DNA of 64,000 nt. It comes from Heligmosomoides polygyrus polygyrus. Lineage: Eukaryota > Nematoda > Chromadorea > Rhabditida > Heligmosomidae. Shown in pieces: positions 62,520-64,000 of this stretch. The notes under the pieces were generated by a model. It was not told the origin of the DNA and did not search any database. It saw only the letters and a program-made list of their open reading frames with translations. The DNA is taken from the NCBI GenBank assembly GCA_947396885.1, contig OX377205.1, forward strand, positions 20,075,407 to 20,139,406, in the 5' to 3' direction. The position numbers were made by a program, and so were the translations under genes. The stretch's first letter is position 1, and each line of letters opens with the position of its first letter.

Positions 62520-62650
62520 ATTTTGAAAATTTTCCCAGAAAACAGAAAACAGAAAATCGCTTTCGTCAGAAAACAGAAATCAGAAAACAGAAAAGCCAAA
62601 AATGCCAGAAAATCAGAAAACAGAAATCAGAAAACAGAAAATTTGGAAAT
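62520..62650 (+). repeat. AGAAAACAGAAATC-type simple repeat
   Basis: About a dozen imperfect units of CAGAAAACAGAAA and CAGAAATCAGAAAA. It directly follows the truncated SINE. Its apparent reading frame (RKQKTENRKQK) is low complexity and not a gene. Confidence 0.85.
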
Positions 62651-63379
62651 TATCACACGATCTAATTATTTTACCCAAAGATTCATTTTCCAGTAGCAAA
62701 TGCTTTTGTACGACTAGAAATGTAGTCGTAGACCAGCGTTTTATTTTGTAAGCGTTTATAAAAATTTCTACTACATTCCAGTCTACTGCAATCAGCAAGT
62801 TGTAAATCTGGACTGATAGATCCTAGGAATCTCGACACGTGAAGTACACAACATTACTCATCAGCCCCGTTTCACCGCGAACGCCTCAATCAGATAATGG
62901 TCCCACTAGTAAGAAACTTTTAGAATACCGAACACGATGAATCAGTGATCACTGTTTCCATATTTCAACTCAATTGCTTGAGTTTGTAGACCCACTCTCG
63001 CAACATACTCTAAAGCTGTGCAGAGATTCGTTGAGTATTACTGGCTCCGCTAGAATCTGTATTCCTAGTTCCTTTCGTTCTTGGTCATACCTTTCCTTGT
63101 AGTAGTCTAGTTTCCGCGTAACTGAAAGTTCTCAGGCCAACTTACCAATGCTCTTTACAGCACCTAGTTACTGCTTAGCCGACTAAAGATGATGTGCACT
63201 GGCTTGGTGCCTTACAGTACAGTACGAGATTTTGACTAAAGGGGCTGTCAGCACAACAGATCTTAGGTGAAGGGGTTTTTTGAATGCGTAGACACCATAT
63301 AATGAAGACCGAGCATATACCCTCTTTATCACATTATTATTTTATCTCATATCTATATATCATATTACATCTCAGTGGA

Positions 63380-64000
63380 AGACCAGCAGAACCGCCTTGC
63401 TGTACAGAGGAGTGCACGACATTAGCAACAATCGCCTGGTCTGCCTGATGTACGTAGTCTATAAGCTGTTAACTCGAGTCCTCCTGAATAGGATCGGCAG
63501 AACGCTAGATGAAGTACAGTCATGCGAACAAGCAGGATTTCAGAGAGGATTCAGTACGATCGACCACATACACATCATTACGAAGCTTATCGAAGTGTCG
63601 CGAGAGTACAAGCTGCCGCTGCACGTTCACCTGAAGAAGGCATTCGACTCTGTCGAAACTGAAGCGGTCGTCGAAGTCCTGCTCGTTCAGGGCGTTCCTA
63701 CTGTGTACATCAGAGTCCTTCGAGAGCTGCAGAGTGGATTCACGACAAAGATCTCGCCATTCTACAACAACGTCGTTGCCAAAGTGAACAGAGAGGTTTG
63801 ATGAGAGGGTACTATATCCCCGGTTCTCTTCTGCGCCACCCTTCAAAACGTCATTCGACAACTAGAATGGGAAGACATGAGAGTGAAAGACGACGGACGG
63901 CACCTACACCATCTAACACCGAGCGCTAGCCAGGCAGAGCAAATGCTTGCTGGCTTCGATCGTGTATGTGGAACATTGGACTGCAGCTGCATCTTACGAA
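63380..64000 (+). mobile_element. RTE-type reverse transcriptase fragment lacking the catalytic FADD box
   Basis: On +, LMYVVYKLLTRVLLNRIGRT, EQAGFQRGFSTIDHIHI and KKAFDSVETEAVVEVL (first catalytic region) are RTE-like, with damage just before KKAFD where an Asp-Tyr is expected. The frame continues after a stop at 63,799. Near 63,895 GRHLHHL is followed directly by TPSASQAEQMLAGF, with no FADD between. In other copies the RFADDIVL motif stands there, so the catalytic box has been deleted. The copy runs off the window at 64,000. Confidence 0.85.

Larger units (their letters stand above)
62046..63379. other. Upstream of the ZIP exons: no further exon found
   Basis: Contains a truncated SINE, an AGAAAACAGA-type simple repeat and a C run near 62,377. 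I searched by eye for the first ZIP membrane segments on - and did not find them. Confidence 0.4.

Noticed and set aside
62424..62696. 90-codon Lys/Gln/Asn-rich frame
   Set aside because: Translation of the AGAAAACAGA simple repeat.
1..64000. CRISPR array, prokaryotic operon, phage or integrated virus
   Set aside because: No regularly spaced direct repeats with unique spacers, no bacterial gene organisation, and no capsid, integrase or envelope-like frames. All coding exons are of animal type.

Overview
The window looks like nuclear DNA of a parasitic nematode. A strongylid or hookworm-like worm is the best guess, but no sequence here fixes the species. Protein-coding genes are split into many short exons (about 40-300 bp) separated by introns that end in TTTYAG-type acceptors. 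Introns and intergenic DNA are crowded with mariner transposons, RTE and CR1-like retrotransposons, tRNA-derived SINE-like repeats and fold-back elements. I see no bacterial features (operons, Shine-Dalgarno sites, CRISPR). Comparisons with human proteins below are from memory, not from a search.

Five protein-coding loci are supported. (1) A small secreted cysteine-rich protein on + (2,425-6,573), whose first intron is not fully resolved. (2) A secretory-pathway cyclophilin (PPIase) on - (6,702-10,373): five phase-consistent exons, 206 residues, running convergently into gene 1. (3) Cyclin H on + (19,939-24,078): ten phase-consistent exons, 318 residues, the CDK7 partner of the CDK-activating kinase and TFIIH. 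(4) A very large gene on - (25,967-56,765), recognised by extended co-linear similarity to human KIAA0100/BLTP2 and Drosophila Hobbit, a bridge-like lipid-transfer protein of ER contact sites. I could place 54 exons, about 2,180 codons, close to the length of the human protein; at least one short exon near 30-33 kb and one near 27-29 kb remain unplaced. (5) The C-terminal part of a ZIP (SLC39) metal-ion transporter on - (59,083-62,045); its first membrane segments lie outside or were not found.

Layout: 1-2.3 kb no gene found; 2.4-10.4 kb secreted protein and cyclophilin, convergent, with a deleted mariner in the last cyclophilin intron; 10.5-19.9 kb repeat-rich (RTE fragments on both strands, a palindromic mariner derivative, a TTCGAA-rich tract, SINE-like copies, a GC-rich inverted-repeat element); 19.9-24.1 kb cyclin H; 24.1-26 kb repeats; 26-56.8 kb BLTP2 with introns full of transposons and palindromes; 54.5-55.5 kb a CR1-like LINE fragment ending in an ATT tract inside a BLTP2 intron; 59-62 kb ZIP transporter with a second copy of the palindromic mariner derivative in an intron; 63.4-64 kb an RTE copy lacking its catalytic motif.

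The genes are unrelated housekeeping or secretory genes and do not form a pathway. The striking theme is repeat biology: at least three mariner-derived elements turned into near-complete palindromes with TA flanks, two of them the same 892-893 bp family, plus many shorter perfect inverted repeats, tRNA-like SINE families and four apparent GC-AG introns in one gene.
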